Shown here: positions 61,825 through 64,000 of the stretch, piece after piece
Position numbering within the stretch: the stretch's first letter is position 1
Layout of the letters: each line of letters begins with the position of its first letter
DNA from: Flagellimonas aurea
GTDB taxonomy: Bacteria; Bacteroidota; Bacteroidia; Flavobacteriales; Flavobacteriaceae
DNA: 64,000 bases
Direction: 5' to 3'
NCBI RefSeq assembly: GCF_017313785.1
Contig: NZ_JAFLNL010000006.1
Coordinates: forward strand, 1 to 64,000
Translations under genes and position numbers: made by a program
Notes under the pieces: model-generated
What the model was told of the DNA's origin: nothing
Seen by the model: only the letters and a program-made list of their open reading frames with translations
The model's database searches: none

Positions 61825-62445
61825 ATGAAAATATACCTATGCTCCTGGGTAATGCTATTTTACGTTTCCATCGCGATGGCCCAAAAACCTATTGTGGTCA
61901 TCGACCCTGGCCATGGGGGTCCCGACACCGGGGCCATCGGCTCTCATGGTATTATGGAAAAGGAAGTAGTGTTGAAGATTGCCAAGGAGTGTCTTGCACT
62001 GAACCGCACCTTGTTCCGGGATAGTTTGGAAATCTATCTGACCCGTTACAGGGACACCTTGATTTCATTGGGCGACCGGGCCCTACTTCCCAAGGTACTT
62101 GAGGCTGATGTCTTTGTATCCATCCATTGCAACCAGGCCCCAAATGCCAAAGCTCAAGGCTTTGAGATCTTTTTGTTCAACGGGAAAGTGAACCGGAAAT
62201 CCTATGTTGTCGCCCATACCTTGGCCCATTATTTACAAAGTAGGCTGGGGATACGTTACCGTGGGATCAAACAGGCCAACTTCCAGGTATTACGGGATAC
62301 CTTTGGCCACTGTTCCTCGATCCTATTGGAAACCGGGTTCCTTTCCAATGATTTGGAAGCTGATCACGTACTAAAAAAGGAAGGCCGATCCGCTATTGCT
62401 CTGGCCCTATTACAATCACTGATCAAAACGTTCTACCATGACTGA
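61825..62445 (+). CDS. N-acetylmuramoyl-L-alanine amidase
   Basis: About 206 residues from the ATG at 61825, which opens directly onto a signal peptide (SWVMLFYVSIAMAQ); a TTG at 61801 adds eight unlikely residues. Amidase_3 motifs: VVIDPGHGGPDTGAIG with the zinc His, the Glu in MEKEVV, ADVFVSIHCNQAP with the second His and LLETGFLSN with the catalytic Glu. It cleaves the bond between MurNAc and L-Ala. Next to tra genes, it probably opens the cell wall for the transfer channel. Confidence 0.93.
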   Translation: MKIYLCSWVMLFYVSIAMAQKPIVVIDPGHGGPDTGAIGSHGIMEKEVVLKIAKECLALNRTLFRDSLEIYLTRYRDTLISLGDRALLPKVLEADVFVSIHCNQAPNAKAQGFEIFLFNGKVNRKSYVVAHTLAHYLQSRLGIRYRGIKQANFQVLRDTFGHCSSILLETGFLSNDLEADHVLKKEGRSAIALALLQSLIKTFYHD

Positions 62446-62539
62446 GATATTCAAGACCTTGGTCGCATTATTGCGACAACTGTTTTCAGGAGTTATCCGG
62501 GCTTTACTGAAAGAAATCGATAAAAGAAGAAAATCATAA
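62438..62539 (+). CDS. 33-residue amphipathic peptide coupled to the amidase
   Basis: ATG at 62438 overlaps the amidase stop by eight bases. The product reads MTEIFKTLVALLRQLFSGVI then RALLKEIDKRRKS: a hydrophobic, probably amphipathic helix with a strongly basic end. Overlap and clean composition suggest translation. It might be a membrane-active helper like a small holin-type peptide; that is speculation. Confidence 0.5.
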   Translation: MTEIFKTLVALLRQLFSGVIRALLKEIDKRRKS

Positions 62540-62582
62540 ATCGGTGCAATATCCTACTGGTTCTATAGTACCATCACATAAA

Positions 62583-62632
62583 GTAAACCTGAATATTTAC
62601 GTATTTGACTTTTTGTAAACATATATATTTAC
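62583..62632. promoter_or_regulatory. Two GTAAA-N8-TTTAC operator-like dyads
   Basis: The dyad GTAAA-N8-TTTAC occurs at 62583-62600 and 62615-62632, 32 bases apart (about three helical turns). They lie 37-86 bases before the truncated regulator gene at 62669, whose family has a helix-turn-helix domain. Confidence 0.55.
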
Positions 62633-62668
62633 TTTCAGTGATTTTTTTGCTGTATAACTTTACTTCAA

Positions 62669-62776
62669 ATGAGGAACAAACAAAAACTTTTAATAAAACA
62701 GTTGGACCAAAAGCTACGGCCCTTTTCTATTCAACCTATGATACCACTGATAAATATTCCAGTGGTTTACCAATAA
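62669..62776 (+). pseudogene. Truncated mobile mystery protein A (XRE regulator) gene
   Basis: The frame starts MRNKQKLLIKQLDQKLRPFS, closely resembling the N-terminus of 'mobile mystery protein A', a Cro/C1-type regulator often found in mobile elements with a Fic-like partner (protein B). After about 20 residues it leaves the family and runs into the antisense 3' end of the GlcNAc kinase gene before a stop. The helix-turn-helix part is lost. The break at ~62730 marks an edge of the mobile segment. Confidence 0.6.
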
Positions 62777-63566
62777 AGTGAATCCTATTAAAATTATACG
62801 CTTCTGCTTTGTTCTGGATAGCGTTTTGTAGATAAAAAGCAATGGAACCCACAAAGTAGATCGGATGCCGTTTCATTTCAAACTGGTAGGGTCCCAAAAC
62901 ATGAGTAAAGACCTTTTCCACCCCTTCCCTGATCAAAGAGAGCATAAACGGATGTTTGTTGTTCTCTATCATGAACTTGGCAAAACTGGCAAGATAGGAA
63001 CTTGGGTTCTCCCCGTGATAGAGTTCCCTCAGAATGCCCCTGTCCTCAAGATCATACCTTTTCTCAAAGCTTTTTCTTAGATCTACAGGCATATAGCCAT
63101 AAGCATAACTCCGTAACAATTCCCTCCCATAGTAGTTCCCGCTGCCCAGATCCATTATCTGATACCCTAGGTCCGGTAACCGTTTATGAACCTTAGCTCC
63201 GTCAAAAAAACAACTGTTTGCTCCAGTACCCAAAATACATACCACTCCTGGTAAACCTTTGGTACATTTCACGGCCATTCCCAGATCATCCTCTATTTTC
63301 ACCTGAGCCTGTTTAAAAAATTGACCGAAAATTTGAAGCAATCTTTGCTTTGACTCCGCATTTTTACCACCGGCACAGTAAAATTCAATTTGTGAAATCT
63401 CATTGGGCATATCATTTTTCAACTCTTGTAAAACTGAGCAAATATCACCGTCTGAATGAATAATTGGATTGATTCCGATTGTCCTTTTTTGAAACATCAT
63501 GGAGCCAGTCGTATCATAAACTTGCCAATCACATTTGGTCGAACCGCTATCAGCAATCAATACCAT
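62736..63566 (-). CDS. N-acetylglucosamine kinase-like (BadF/BadG family)
   Basis: 276 residues of the BadF/BadG/BcrA/BcrD ATPase fold. The phosphate-1 motif is IADSGSTKCDW at the N-terminus; phosphate-2 is GVVCILGTGANSCFF and the adenosine motif lies near HPIYFVGSIAFY. Bacteroidetes homologues are annotated as GlcNAc kinases that make GlcNAc-6-phosphate. Its neighbour is a NagB, which completes the route to fructose-6-phosphate. The last few residues lie at a recombination junction but the protein looks essentially complete. Confidence 0.87.
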   Translation of the reverse strand: MVLIADSGSTKCDWQVYDTTGSMMFQKRTIGINPIIHSDGDICSVLQELKNDMPNEISQIEFYCAGGKNAESKQRLLQIFGQFFKQAQVKIEDDLGMAVKCTKGLPGVVCILGTGANSCFFDGAKVHKRLPDLGYQIMDLGSGNYYGRELLRSYAYGYMPVDLRKSFEKRYDLEDRGILRELYHGENPSSYLASFAKFMIENNKHPFMLSLIREGVEKVFTHVLGPYQFEMKRHPIYFVGSIAFYLQNAIQNKAEAYNFNRIHFIGKPLEYLSVVS

Positions 63567-63581
63567 ATCAAAATTTTATGC

Positions 63582-64000
63582 TTAAAAAAAATCATATCTG
63601 ACGAAAGCCTCCATGGCCGCATAACTGGCAAGTCCCAAGGATTGGTATTTTTCTGCCGTTTCCTTGTTCCGATCCTCCGCCCTTACCCAAAACTCGCGTA
63701 AATCTTCTCCTTGGAACATCACCCCGTCCTTTTGGGTCTGATGAAAGAATATGGCCTTTCGCTTTCTAAGAACCTGTGCAGGGCTCATGGGCACTGCCAT
63801 TTCAATCTCATGGGTCTCCCACTCGTGCCATGCCCCTCGGTAGAGCCAAACCCAGCAGTTCTTCATGTATTCTTCCGATTTAAGGGACTCCAAGGAGGCG
63901 AACAGCGCCTCCAGACATACCCTATGGGTACCATGTGGATCGGCCAAGTCACCAGCGGCATAAATCTGGTGGGGCTTCACTTTCTGAATGATATTGTTCA
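63582..64000 (-). CDS. nagB: Glucosamine-6-phosphate deaminase with PIG-L-type C-terminal domain, C-terminal part
   Basis: Only the last ~139 residues are in the window; the frame stays open to the edge. The visible part (KVKPHQIYAAGDLADPHGTH, WVWLYRGAWHEW, FHQTQKDGVMFQG) matches the C-terminal PIG-L/LmbE-like domain of the long (~640 residue) Bacteroidetes NagB. The deaminase domain would lie beyond 64000. NagB converts glucosamine-6-phosphate to fructose-6-phosphate. It sits 15 bases ahead of the kinase gene in the same operon. Confidence 0.85.
   Translation of the reverse strand, partial: NNIIQKVKPHQIYAAGDLADPHGTHRVCLEALFASLESLKSEEYMKNCWVWLYRGAWHEWETHEIEMAVPMSPAQVLRKRKAIFFHQTQKDGVMFQGEDLREFWVRAEDRNKETAEKYQSLGLASYAAMEAFVRYDFF

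Noticed and set aside
17930..64000. Right-hand copy of the tRNA-Lys att sequence
   Set aside because: I looked for the T-arm and acceptor sequence and found only short chance matches such as CCAGGTCA near 25055.
1..64000. CRISPR array
   Set aside because: No set of regularly spaced identical repeats with unique spacers was seen, and no cas gene. The 149-bp elements are too long and irregularly spaced.

Overview
The window comes from a member of the Bacteroidota, most likely a marine Flavobacteriaceae near Muricauda/Allomuricauda. The evidence is the TTG-N19-TAnnTTTG promoters, few Shine-Dalgarno sites, SusC/SusD with a FecR/ECF-sigma pair, a NagB fused to a PIG-L-type domain, an IntDOT-like integrase and Bacteroidetes-type Tra proteins. 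The species call is inference.

Left part, 1-17.9 kb: ordinary core genome. The window opens on the first bases of a 16S rRNA gene (minus strand) behind three tandem consensus promoters. Then come thrS-infC-rpmI-rplT (infC probably starts at ATA), yjbQ, a HAD hydrolase, a dienelactone hydrolase-like protein, dnaB, accA, an LptF/LptG permease, tgt, a split transketolase, an outer-membrane barrel, an FKBP lipoprotein, an S4 protein, a phosphoribosyltransferase and aroK. tRNA-Lys(UUU) ends this part and is the apparent integration site of an island.

Island, first part, 17.9-35.4 kb: an IntDOT-type integrase lies just downstream of the tRNA. Copies of a ~149 bp inverted-repeat element (three complete, two diverged, two partial or degenerate), all in one direction, then punctuate the DNA. 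The blocks between them are a SulP/GreA-like/glutamate dehydrogenase/NtrBC stress-type module, a decayed DMT gene, a DUF4143 ATPase with a palindromic operator, and two different HipBA toxin-antitoxin pairs. A few AT-rich ORFs follow, each ending at a recurrent GTTYAAATAAACGA motif.

Carbohydrate region, 35.4-54.5 kb and 62.7-64 kb: a NagB-like protein, a putative 3-keto-glycoside oxidation set (GMC oxidoreductase, gluconate dehydrogenase subunit 3-like, Gfo/Idh/MocA), a truncated AraC regulator, an alpha/beta hydrolase, a purple acid phosphatase-like enzyme, a GH92 alpha-mannosidase, a YdcF-like protein, SusD, SusC, ECF sigma and FecR. On the far side of the conjugation genes lie an N-acetylglucosamine kinase and the end of NagB-PIG-L. 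Together they suggest use of a mannose- and GlcNAc-containing, perhaps phosphorylated, glycan.

Conjugation block, 54.8-62.7 kb: traE-F-G-I-J-K-M-N on the minus strand, with a divergent N-acetylmuramoyl-L-alanine amidase, a coupled 33-residue peptide and a truncated 'mobile mystery protein A' gene. No relaxase, coupling protein, TraL or TraO-Q is visible. It sits between carbohydrate genes and looks like the remnant, or one part, of an integrative conjugative element. The matching right att site is not in the window.
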